DNA of 64,000 nt from DTHT01 sp037444625 (GTDB taxonomy: Bacteria > Acidobacteriota > Terriglobia > Bryobacterales > Bryobacteraceae). The stretch lies in NCBI GenBank assembly GCA_037444625.1, contig JBBIMA010000017.1, positions 3,800 to 67,799 on the forward strand. Direction: 5' to 3'. Under the pieces are notes generated by a model, which saw nothing but the letters and a program-made list of their open reading frames with translations, made no database searches and was not told the origin of the DNA. The position numbers and the translations under genes were made by a program. This document shows positions 1 through 7,083 of the stretch, piece by piece. Every line of letters starts with the position of its first letter. The first letter of the stretch is position 1.

Positions 1-628
1 CCCGCACCACACCCCAGGGGTAGCCCGCCGTCGCCGTCGTGTGGATGATGACGGCGCCCAGCGCCCCGGCGCGCAAGGCCTGCTCGTACTTGTAGGTCCA
101 GCGCCCGTAATAAGTCAGCGCCCGCCCGCCGAAAAACTTCGGATCCTCCGAGGCGGGCTCGTTGGTGAACAGCACCAGGATTTTGCCCCGCACATCGGCG
201 CCCTTGAAGTCGTCCCAGCCGTACTCGGGCGCGACGATGCCGTGACCCACGAAGACCGCCTCGGCCTCGAACTGTTCCAGCCCCTGCTGGCGGAGGCTCG
301 CGCCCACGAAATCCTCCAGCCACTTCAGGGCCAGCGCGGGGCGCCCGCGGCGCAGGACGGACAGTTGCGCCGAAGGCTGCGTGCGGACGCCCACCAGGGG
401 AACGGTCTGGAACCAGCCGCCGCCCTCCCCGGCGGGTTGGGCGCCCGCCAGGGCGAACTGCGTGGCCAGGTACTCGACGGTGAGAGCCTCGCCGCGCGTG
501 CCGATGCCGCGGCCTTCCAGCAGGTCATGCGCCAGAAAGCGAACGTGGGCGCGGATGCGCTCGGCGGAAAGGTCATAGGTTTGGGCGGCGAGGACGCTCG
601 CCGCCAGCACGACAGCCGCCCGTCTCAT
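1..628 (-). CDS. M28-family metallopeptidase, N-terminal part (cut by window edge)
   Basis: The reverse strand is open from an ATG at 628 to the window edge with no stop. The product starts with a short hydrophobic leader (MRRAAVVLAASVLAAQ). It continues with FLAHDLLEGRGIGTRGEALT, the N-terminal signature of secreted M28 aminopeptidases, and then GHGIVAPEYGWDDFKGADVRGK, the PA-domain region inserted before the catalytic domain. The zinc-binding and catalytic residues would lie beyond position 1 and cannot be checked. Probable role: secreted or periplasmic aminopeptidase cleaving N-terminal residues from peptides. Family call is from recognised motifs only. Confidence 0.85.
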   Translation of the reverse strand, partial: MRRAAVVLAASVLAAQTYDLSAERIRAHVRFLAHDLLEGRGIGTRGEALTVEYLATQFALAGAQPAGEGGGWFQTVPLVGVRTQPSAQLSVLRRGRPALALKWLEDFVGASLRQQGLEQFEAEAVFVGHGIVAPEYGWDDFKGADVRGKILVLFTNEPASEDPKFFGGRALTYYGRWTYKYEQALRAGALGAVIIHTTATAGYPWGVVR

Positions 629-680
629 GGGAGTAGAACTCCCAGTGTAGCCGCACGGGCGGGGGCGGGGCAGGCGCCGC

Positions 681-983
681 TCAGGCCGCTGCCGGCTGGT
701 CATCGCGCGGCATGATGATCCAGGCACAGAGGTAGACCAGGCCCACGATGCCGCCGGTGACGAACAACAGCGCCAGCCAGATGATGCGCATCAAGGTCAC
801 GTCCATGTCCAGGTAGCGCGCGAAGCCGGCGCAGACGCCCCCCAGCTTCTTGCCCGCCATGACGCGCGTCAAGCGCCGGGCGGCGCCGGCCGGGCGGACC
901 AGATCCGGACGGGTGGGCGCGCCGCAGCGGGCGCAGTAAAGGTCGGCGTCTTCCAGTTGCAAGCCGCACTGCGTGCAGTACAT
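681..983 (-). CDS. Zinc-ribbon PspC-domain membrane protein
   Basis: A 100-residue protein. Residues 3-21 form a zinc ribbon with two CxxC pairs (CTQC and CARC). Residues about 37-95 form a PspC domain (KLGGVCAGFARYLDMDVTLM) that ends in one or two membrane spans (IIWLALLFVTGGIVGLVYLC). PspC proteins take part in the phage-shock response to envelope stress, but many stand-alone copies like this one have no known partner. No pspA or pspB lies nearby. It lies between the M28 peptidase and gap on the same strand, without a tight operon link to gap because a strong hairpin separates them. Confidence 0.88.
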   Translation of the reverse strand: MYCTQCGLQLEDADLYCARCGAPTRPDLVRPAGAARRLTRVMAGKKLGGVCAGFARYLDMDVTLMRIIWLALLFVTGGIVGLVYLCAWIIMPRDDQPAAA

Positions 984-1050
984 GGCGGGCTCCCTTCAGG
1001 CCAGGATACGCAAGGCGGGGGCCGGATGTTCCGGTGAAAGGCGAGGACGG

Positions 1051-1084
1051 CGGAGCGCGCCGGAGGATCGGCCGGCGCGCTCCG
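1051..1084 (-). terminator. Strong hairpin downstream of gap
   Basis: A perfect inverted repeat with 13-bp arms (CGGAGCGCGCCGG) and an 8-nt loop, starting 20 nt past the gap stop codon. It lacks a clear T run on the minus strand, so it may end transcription without a U tract or protect the mRNA 3' end. Confidence 0.55.
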
Positions 1085-1103
1085 GCGGTCGTCTCTGGAA
1101 GGT

Positions 1104-2111
1104 TCAGAGGCCCTTGGCGGCCAGGAACTTGATCAGGTCCACCACCCGGCAGGAGTAACCCCACTCGTTGTCGTACCAAGCCATGACCTTGACCAGGTTG
1201 CCGTCCAGCACCTTGGTCAGAGCCGCGTCCACGATCGAGCTGTTGGGGTTGTGCATCAGGTCGGTGGAGACGATGGGATCCTCGGTGTAGGCCAGGATGC
1301 CCTTCAGTCCGCCTTCCGCGGCCGCCTTCAGCGCGGCGTTGACCTGCTCGGCGCTGGTGGCGCGGGAGACCTGGGCCACCAGATCCACGATCGAGACGTT
1401 AGGGGTGGGCACGCGGATGGCCAGCCCGTCCAGCTTGCCTTTCAGCTCCGGGATCACCAGGCCGATGGCCTTGGCCGCACCGGTGGTGGTGGGGATCATG
1501 TTGATGGCGGCGGCGCGGGCCCGGCGCAGATCCTTGTGCGGGAAATCCAGCACGTTCTGGTCGTTGGTGTAGCTGTGGATCGTGGTCATCGAGCCCTTCA
1601 GGATGCCGAACTGCTGGTGAACCACTTTCACCACCGGGGCCAGGCAGTTGGTCGTACAGGAGGCGTTGGAAATGATGTGGTGCCGGGCCGGGTCGTACAT
1701 GCCCTCGTTGACCCCCAGCACGATGGTGACGTCCTCGTTCTTGGCCGGCGCCGAGATGATGACCTTCTTGACCGGGCCGCGCAGGTGCTTCTTGGCCAGA
1801 TTGGCGTCGGTGAACTTGCCCGTGGATTCCACCACGATCTGGACGCCCAGGGACTCCCAGGGCAGTTCGGCGGGATCCTTCAAGGCGAAGACGCGGACGG
1901 CCTTGCCGTTGACCACGATGCAATCGCCCTCGGCTTTGACGGTCGCCTCCAGGGGGCCGAGCACCGAGTCGTACTTCAGCAGGTGGGCCAGGGTTTTCGT
2001 GTCGGTGAGGTCGTTGGCGGCTACCCACTCGATATCCGGATCATTCCAACCGGCTCGCAAGACGTTGCGCCCGATGCGGCCGAAACCGTTGATTCCGACT
2101 TTGACTGCCAT
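1104..2111 (-). CDS. gap: Type I glyceraldehyde-3-phosphate dehydrogenase
   Basis: 335 residues, the usual length. It catalyses the NAD(P)-dependent oxidation and phosphorylation of glyceraldehyde 3-phosphate in glycolysis, or the reverse in gluconeogenesis. Visible features: Rossmann motif VGINGFGRIGRNVLRA at residues 4-19, the active-site segment SNASCTTNCLAP with the catalytic cysteine near residue 150, and the C-terminal WYDNEWGYSCRVVDL. The start has an AAGGAG site 5' of the ATG. No pgk or tpiA follows, so it appears to be monocistronic and is closed by the hairpin at 1051-1084. Cofactor preference cannot be decided by eye. Confidence 0.98.
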   Translation of the reverse strand: MAVKVGINGFGRIGRNVLRAGWNDPDIEWVAANDLTDTKTLAHLLKYDSVLGPLEATVKAEGDCIVVNGKAVRVFALKDPAELPWESLGVQIVVESTGKFTDANLAKKHLRGPVKKVIISAPAKNEDVTIVLGVNEGMYDPARHHIISNASCTTNCLAPVVKVVHQQFGILKGSMTTIHSYTNDQNVLDFPHKDLRRARAAAINMIPTTTGAAKAIGLVIPELKGKLDGLAIRVPTPNVSIVDLVAQVSRATSAEQVNAALKAAAEGGLKGILAYTEDPIVSTDLMHNPNSSIVDAALTKVLDGNLVKVMAWYDNEWGYSCRVVDLIKFLAAKGL

Positions 2112-2272
2112 GCGTAGTTTTCTCCTTTGATCGCCGTTGAGTTCAGAAACCCAGGCGCCGTGCGGGACTCCCGGCGGCCGCCGCCGGCCGCCGCCTCCGG
2201 CGCCGGTCGCGTGCTAAACCCCCATCATAGCAAAGCCGCCTCGCCGCCCAGGCGGCGCGGCCCCGCCAGGCT

Positions 2273-3415
2273 TCAGGCCGAATTCATCATTTCTTCCCAG
2301 GTGACGGCCCGGCCCTTCTCGATCGCCATGCGCCCCAGCAGCGCCGTCAGCGTAGCCTCGGCCGAGGACATCGTCATGTCGAGAGGAGGGCCGCTCAGGA
2401 TGCTCTCCAGGAATTTCTCCACCGCGTCTATGGTGATCTCCCGCCTGGAGTCCGTGCGCACCGCCTTCTTCTCGTCGGCTTTCCACCAGCGATAATAGGT
2501 GCGCGCGGTCTCCAGCACGCCCCGTGTCCCGAAGAACTGTTCCTTGACGTCCCAGTAGCCGGAAGGAGGAAGCTGCGTGCCCAACAACCAACCCTTCAGC
2601 CCGCCCGGGTATTCGTAGCTCACGTTGACGTGATCGGAGACGTCGCCGTAAGTCCGGGCCTTGCGCCCGCCGTCGCCCAGGGCCCGCAGCGGGTGCGCCT
2701 GCGCAAACCAGTTCAGCACGTCCAGCCCGTGGCAGTCCTGCTCGACGATGAAATCCCCCGAGGTTTCCTTCCAGATGCCCCAATGCCGGAACTTCCATTC
2801 CTCCGGCGGGTAGGGCGACTGGAAGGGCCGAAAGGCCGACCCGCCCCAGATCCAGAAGCTGATCATGAGGGTCAGCTCGCCCAGCTCGCCCGAGCGCAGG
2901 ATCCGCTCGGCGGCCAGGTACTCGGGGCTGAAGCGCTGCTGGAAGCCGAAGGCCACGCTCTTGGTCTTGTCGGCCTGTTGGGCGGCGCGCAGCAGGCGCT
3001 TGACCCCGGCTACGTCGGCCCCCGCCGGCTTCTCGCAGTAGATGTGCTTGCCCGCTCGCACGGCCGCCTCGAAATGCTCCGGGTGCAGAAAGACCGGGGT
3101 GGCGATGAGGACGGCGTCAAGGTCGGCGCCGGCCAGCAGCTCGCGGTAGTCCTTGTAGACGCGGGCCTGCGCCGCGGCCGGAATCTCGGTCTTGGCCTGG
3201 TCAATCCGTTCCGGTCGTATGTCGCACAGGGCGACGATGCGGGCCCGGGGATCGCGCGCGAAAAGCCCGCCCACGTAACGCCCGCGCCCGCCGGTCCCGA
3301 TGATGCCCAAAGCGACCGCTGAGTTGGCTTGCGCGCCCAGGGCGGCGCGCGCGCTCAAGCCTGCGGCGGCGGCCGCCATGCCCGCCAGCACGCCGCGCCT
3401 GGAAGTGGCTTTCAT
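2273..3415 (-). CDS. Secreted Gfo/Idh/MocA-family oxidoreductase
   Basis: 380 residues from the ATG at 3415, which has a GGAGGA site just upstream; the reading frame stays open further upstream but without a better start. A twin-arginine leader (MKATSRRGVLAGMAAAAAGL) is followed by the NAD(P)-binding motif LGIIGTGGRGRYV, and by the conserved EKPAG motif holding the family lysine in the first domain. The C-terminal half is the alpha/beta dehydrogenase domain. These enzymes oxidise or reduce sugars and inositols; secreted versions are numerous in Acidobacteriota and Planctomycetota and their substrates are mostly unknown. A palindrome lies at its promoter. Confidence 0.9.
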   Translation of the reverse strand: MKATSRRGVLAGMAAAAAGLSARAALGAQANSAVALGIIGTGGRGRYVGGLFARDPRARIVALCDIRPERIDQAKTEIPAAAQARVYKDYRELLAGADLDAVLIATPVFLHPEHFEAAVRAGKHIYCEKPAGADVAGVKRLLRAAQQADKTKSVAFGFQQRFSPEYLAAERILRSGELGELTLMISFWIWGGSAFRPFQSPYPPEEWKFRHWGIWKETSGDFIVEQDCHGLDVLNWFAQAHPLRALGDGGRKARTYGDVSDHVNVSYEYPGGLKGWLLGTQLPPSGYWDVKEQFFGTRGVLETARTYYRWWKADEKKAVRTDSRREITIDAVEKFLESILSGPPLDMTMSSAEATLTALLGRMAIEKGRAVTWEEMMNSA

Positions 3416-3432
3416 GAGTCCTCCTGGTCCTG

Positions 3433-3447
3433 ATGGGAGGCTCCCAT
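3433..3447 (-). promoter_or_regulatory. Possible operator palindrome upstream of the Gfo/Idh gene
   Basis: ATGGGAG-N-CTCCCAT, 7-bp perfect arms around one base, 18-32 nt upstream of the ATG at 3415. It touches a possible -10 element (TATCAT on the minus strand, at 3446-3451). The position suits a repressor operator, but no regulator gene is adjacent. Confidence 0.35.
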
Positions 3448-3489
3448 GATAGTACGGCCCAGGGCGAGAGTAAGCGGGCCCGAGGCGAA

Positions 3490-3801
3490 CTAGCGCCCGG
3501 TGCCCGGGGAAGGCTCCGCCGTCGGGCGGCGCGCCGCCAGGGCCTTCCGGTACAGCTCCTGCAACCGCCGGCGAGCGGCCTCGCCCAGGGGTCCGGGCCG
3601 CTGTTCGCCCTCCAGCTCCCGGCACAGCTCGACGGTCTTCCTCAGGCTCTCCAGGAACTCGACGCAGGGCGGGCAGTCCTTCAGGTGAGCGGCGATCTGC
3701 TCGCAGGTCTCGGCCGGCAGTTCGGCGTCCAGGTACTCGGAGAGCAAGGCGAAGATCCGCCGGCAATCCCCGACGTGGTTGTGAGAGTCCCGCTCCGTCA
3801 T
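3490..3801 (-). CDS. Zinc-finger (zf-HC2) anti-sigma factor
   Basis: 103 residues from the ATG at 3801; a GTG two codons upstream is an alternative, but it lies inside the GAGGTG ribosome-binding sequence. It carries the anti-sigma zinc motif HLKDCPPC near residues 40-47, preceded by a conserved Cys near the N-terminus. There is no transmembrane segment, so it is a cytoplasmic anti-sigma of the ZAS type. It is encoded 7 nt after the ECF sigma gene and would bind and inhibit that sigma. The C-terminal tail is Pro/Arg-rich and featureless. Confidence 0.85.
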   Translation of the reverse strand: MTERDSHNHVGDCRRIFALLSEYLDAELPAETCEQIAAHLKDCPPCVEFLESLRKTVELCRELEGEQRPGPLGEAARRRLQELYRKALAARRPTAEPSPGTGR

Positions 3802-3808
3802 AGGCACC

Positions 3809-4435
3809 TCAGGCGGGCCCGCCGCCGCGCGCGGATTTCAAGTACCAGTCGAGCTTGCGCCGCACGGCCAGCCGCGCCCGGTGCAGCCGCGTCTTGACGA
3901 CCTCCTCGCTGACCTCCAGAACCTCGGCCGCTTCGGCCGTCGAGAGGCCCTCGATGTCGCGCAGCAGCAGGACCGACTGATAGATCTCGGGCAGCTCCCG
4001 GATCGCCTCCCGCACCACCCGCTCGAGCTCGGCCTTCAGCGCCCGATCCTCCGGCAGCGCCGACCAGTCGGCGATCTCGATCCGGCGGGCGCCGCCGTCG
4101 CCGGCCGGCTGGGGCATCAGCTCGTCCAGCGAGAGCTCCTGGGCGGGCGCGAAGACGCTCTTGCGCCGCTTCATCAGGCAGGCGTTGCGGGCGATGCGGA
4201 AGACCCAAGGCCGGATGCGCTCCGGCTCGCGCAACTGGTCCAGCTTCTCGAACACCTTGAAGAGAGTATCCTGGGCCACTTCCTCGGCGTCCTCGCGCTG
4301 GCCGCAGACCAGCAGGCTGTACTGGAACACCTTGGCGCCAAAGCGCTCGACGAAGCGGTCGAAGGCGCCGGGCTCGCCGGCCATCAAGCGGCGGGCCAGC
4401 TCGATCTCTTCTTGTCTGGCGTCGCTGGCGATCAA
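3809..4435 (-). CDS. ECF-type RNA polymerase sigma factor (SigE-like)
   Basis: Region 2 is visible (FDRFVERFGAKVFQYSLLVC, then EDAEEVAQDTLFKVFEKL and RIRPWVFRIARNACL). Region 4 follows (LPEIYQSVLLLRDIEGLSTA and VVKTRLHRARLAVRRKL). The start is uncertain. The frame stays open to 4591, but the extra 52 residues are non-conserved and would overlap tolC on the other strand. I chose the TTG at 4435 (208 residues, the usual size, with GAGAAG upstream). The paired zinc anti-sigma follows directly. It is divergent from the efflux operon, which suggests, but does not prove, control of that operon. Confidence 0.88.
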   Translation of the reverse strand: MIASDARQEEIELARRLMAGEPGAFDRFVERFGAKVFQYSLLVCGQREDAEEVAQDTLFKVFEKLDQLREPERIRPWVFRIARNACLMKRRKSVFAPAQELSLDELMPQPAGDGGARRIEIADWSALPEDRALKAELERVVREAIRELPEIYQSVLLLRDIEGLSTAEAAEVLEVSEEVVKTRLHRARLAVRRKLDWYLKSARGGGPA

Positions 4436-4589
4436 GCCGATCTTCTCGCTGCCATTGTAGCGGAAGCACGGCGAGCCGATCCCTGCCTTTGAGGATGCAT
4501 CCGACCGCCGACCGGTGACGGGCGGCCCTCCTGTTACCTGCCGGGATCGCCTGCATCCCTGTGGTTGTGACCCCACCTGCGGAGAAGGC

Positions 4590-5924
4590 ATGCGAACGAC
4601 CCCGGCGGTTCTGATCTTCGCGACGTCCCTGGCGGCCCAGGACCCTCTTTCCCTCCGGCAAGCGGTCGAGACCGCCCTGCGCGGCCATCCCTCCGTGCAG
4701 GCCGAACAGAACGCGCTGGCCGCAGCCGAAGCCCGCCGCCAGGCGGCGCGCAGCGGCTACTTCCCCAAGCTCACCTACGCGGAATCCTTCCAGCGCACCA
4801 ACCATCCGGTCTACGTCTTCGGCGCGCTGCTCACCCAGGCTCAGTTCAGCGAGCGCAACTTCGCCCTGAACGAGCTGAATCGGCCGGGCTTCCTGAACAA
4901 TTTCCAGTCCCAGCTCAGCCTGGATCAGGTGATTTACGACGGCGGCCGGACCCGCCTGGCGGTGCGCGCGGCCGAAGTGGGCCGCGACTTGGCGGGCGAG
5001 AGCCGGCGGCGCAGCGAGCAGGACGTCATCGCGGGTGTGGTGCGCGCTTACTTCGGCGCCGTCCTGGCGGACGAGAGCCTGAAAGTAGCCCAGGAAGCCC
5101 TCCGCTCGGCGGAGGCCGATTTGGAGCGGGCCCGCGCCCTGCGCGCCGCCGGCCTTTCCACAGACGCCGACGTGCTTTCCCTCCAGGTGCACCTGGCGGC
5201 CATGCGCGAGCAGGCCATCCGCCGCCAGGCCGACCGGGAGGTGGCCGGCGCCGCCTTGAACGAGGCGCTGGGGCTGCCCCTGGAAACGCCCCACCGGTTG
5301 GTCACGCCGCTGGCGCCGGCGGGTCTGGAGCAACTGCCTCTGCCGGAATATGAGAAGACCAGCCTGGCCCAACGGCCCGAGGCGCGCCAAGCCGCCCTGG
5401 CGGTCCATCTTGCCGCCGCCAACAGCGACGCCGCCCGGGCCGCCTTCCGCCCCCAACTGGTCTTTCACAGCGCCTTCGAGGCCGACCGGCAGCGCTTCCT
5501 CAAGCGCGGCGCGGCCAACTGGCTGGCCGCCCTCTCGCTGCGCTGGAATCTGTTCAACGGCCTGGCCGACCGCCAGAGGCTGCGCGAGGCCGAATACGAA
5601 CTGCACCGCGCCGAAGCCGAGCGCCGGCGGGCCGAGGCGCTGGTGCGCCTGGGGGTGCGGAAAGCCTACGCCGACTGGCAGGCGGCCGCCCAGCGCATCG
5701 AGGTGGCTCGCGCCGCCGTGGCGCTGGCCGAGGAAAGCCTGCGCATCATCAAGAACCGCTACGAGGCCGGACTGACCACCGTCACCGAGCTGCTGCGCAG
5801 CGAAACCGCCCTGCTGGAAGCGCGCAGCCGGCATCTGGCCGCGATCTACGACCAGCGCCTGGCGGCGCTCGAGCTGGCCCGGGCGGCGGGCGTTCTGGGG
5901 CCGGATTCCCAGGTACTGAACTGA
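4590..5924 (+). CDS. TolC-family outer-membrane efflux protein
   Basis: 444 residues from the ATG at 4590, chosen because GGAGAAGG lies upstream and a signal peptide follows at once (MRTTPAVLIFATSLAAQ). Two long helical repeats are seen, with LRQAVETALRGHPSVQAEQN at the start of the first and a duplicated TolC-like segment (ALAVHLAAANSDAARAAFRP) in the second half. It would form the trimeric outer-membrane duct of a tripartite pump with the two genes that follow. The first gene of the efflux operon; 16 nt to the next gene. Confidence 0.93.
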   Translation: MRTTPAVLIFATSLAAQDPLSLRQAVETALRGHPSVQAEQNALAAAEARRQAARSGYFPKLTYAESFQRTNHPVYVFGALLTQAQFSERNFALNELNRPGFLNNFQSQLSLDQVIYDGGRTRLAVRAAEVGRDLAGESRRRSEQDVIAGVVRAYFGAVLADESLKVAQEALRSAEADLERARALRAAGLSTDADVLSLQVHLAAMREQAIRRQADREVAGAALNEALGLPLETPHRLVTPLAPAGLEQLPLPEYEKTSLAQRPEARQAALAVHLAAANSDAARAAFRPQLVFHSAFEADRQRFLKRGAANWLAALSLRWNLFNGLADRQRLREAEYELHRAEAERRRAEALVRLGVRKAYADWQAAAQRIEVARAAVALAEESLRIIKNRYEAGLTTVTELLRSETALLEARSRHLAAIYDQRLAALELARAAGVLGPDSQVLN

Positions 5925-5940
5925 ACAGGAGTGTATAGCG

Positions 5941-7083
5941 ATGAAGATTCCCTCGATCGTGTCGGCGCTGGCGGTGCTGGCCGGTTGCGGCGGCCATCCG
6001 ACGCGGGATGCCCCGGCCGCCGCGGCCTCGCCCACAGCCGTCAAGGCGATCGCCCTGACCGCGGTCCAGTGGCCGGAAACCTACGAAGCCACCGGGACGG
6101 TGCGGGCCCGCACGGCGGCGGTGATCTCCGCCAAGGTCATGGGCTACGTCCGGGAAGTGGCGGTGCGCCCGGGGGATCGCGTGCGCCGGGGCCAGTGGCT
6201 GGTGCGGCTCGACGCGCGCGAGCTGGAAGCCGCCTGGCGCCAGGCCGAAGCCGCCTTGCAAGAGGCGCGCAGCGCCGTGCCCGAAGCCGACAACGCGTTG
6301 GCTGCCGCCCAGGCCGGTCTCGAGCTGGCGCAGGTCTCCTTCCGCCGGATGGAGGACCTCTTCGCTAAGCGCTCCATCTCCAACCAGGAGTACGACGAGG
6401 CGGCGGCCAGGCTCAAGCTCGCGCAAGCCAACTACCAGATGGCCCGCTCACGGCGGCAACAACTGGCCGCCAAGATTCAGCAGGCCGAGCGGGCGCTGGA
6501 GGCCGCGGCGATCGCGCGCGGCTGGGCCGAGATCCCGGCGCCCTTCGACGGCCTGGTCACCGACAAGAGCGTCGAACCGGGCAACCTGGCGGCGCCCGGC
6601 GCACCCTTGCTCGCCATCGAGGCCGAAGGTTCCTATCGGCTGGAGGTCCCGGTCGAAGAGTCCAAGCTGGCCTCAGTGCGCTCCGGCCAGACTGTCGAGG
6701 TGCATTTGGACGCGCTCCAGCGCGAGCTGCAAGGGCGGGTCTCCGAGATCGTGCCGGCGGTGGACGCGGCCGCGCGCGCCTTCCTGGTCAAGATTGACCT
6801 GCCGCCGGCGCCGGGCCTGCGCTCGGGCTTGTACGGGCGGGCGGTCTTCCCGCTGGGGCGGCGCTCGGTGCTGGCCGTGCCGGCCGATGCGGTTCGCCGG
6901 CAAGGCCAACTCTGTTGGGTGCTGACCATCGAGCAGGGGCAGGCCCGCACCAGGCTGGTGACGCTGGGCCGCCGCCGGGGCGAGCAGATCGAAGTGCTCT
7001 CGGGCTTGAACGCCGGCGAGCAGGTGATCGCGCCCGTTCCTCCCGGGCTGGCCGACGCCGCGCCGGTGGAGGTTCGGCCGTGA
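5941..7083 (+). CDS. RND efflux periplasmic adaptor (membrane fusion protein, lipoprotein)
   Basis: 380 residues. The leader MKIPSIVSALAVLAGCGG has a lipobox (LAGC), so the protein is probably anchored to the inner membrane by lipid. The order is a first half-lipoyl segment (ISAKVMGYVREVAVRPGDRV), a long coiled-coil hairpin (about residues 75-190, rich in Ala/Glu/Gln), a second half-lipoyl segment (IPAPFDGLVTDKSVEPGNLA) and beta-barrel and membrane-proximal domains. It links the TolC duct to the RND pump. The stop overlaps the GTG of the pump gene. Confidence 0.94.
   Translation: MKIPSIVSALAVLAGCGGHPTRDAPAAAASPTAVKAIALTAVQWPETYEATGTVRARTAAVISAKVMGYVREVAVRPGDRVRRGQWLVRLDARELEAAWRQAEAALQEARSAVPEADNALAAAQAGLELAQVSFRRMEDLFAKRSISNQEYDEAAARLKLAQANYQMARSRRQQLAAKIQQAERALEAAAIARGWAEIPAPFDGLVTDKSVEPGNLAAPGAPLLAIEAEGSYRLEVPVEESKLASVRSGQTVEVHLDALQRELQGRVSEIVPAVDAAARAFLVKIDLPPAPGLRSGLYGRAVFPLGRRSVLAVPADAVRRQGQLCWVLTIEQGQARTRLVTLGRRRGEQIEVLSGLNAGEQVIAPVPPGLADAAPVEVRP

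Noticed and set aside
3798..6044. Very long antisense reading frame (748 codons) opposite tolC and the adaptor gene
   Set aside because: High GC makes long shadow frames common. Its translation is low-complexity and the plus-strand genes have clear families.
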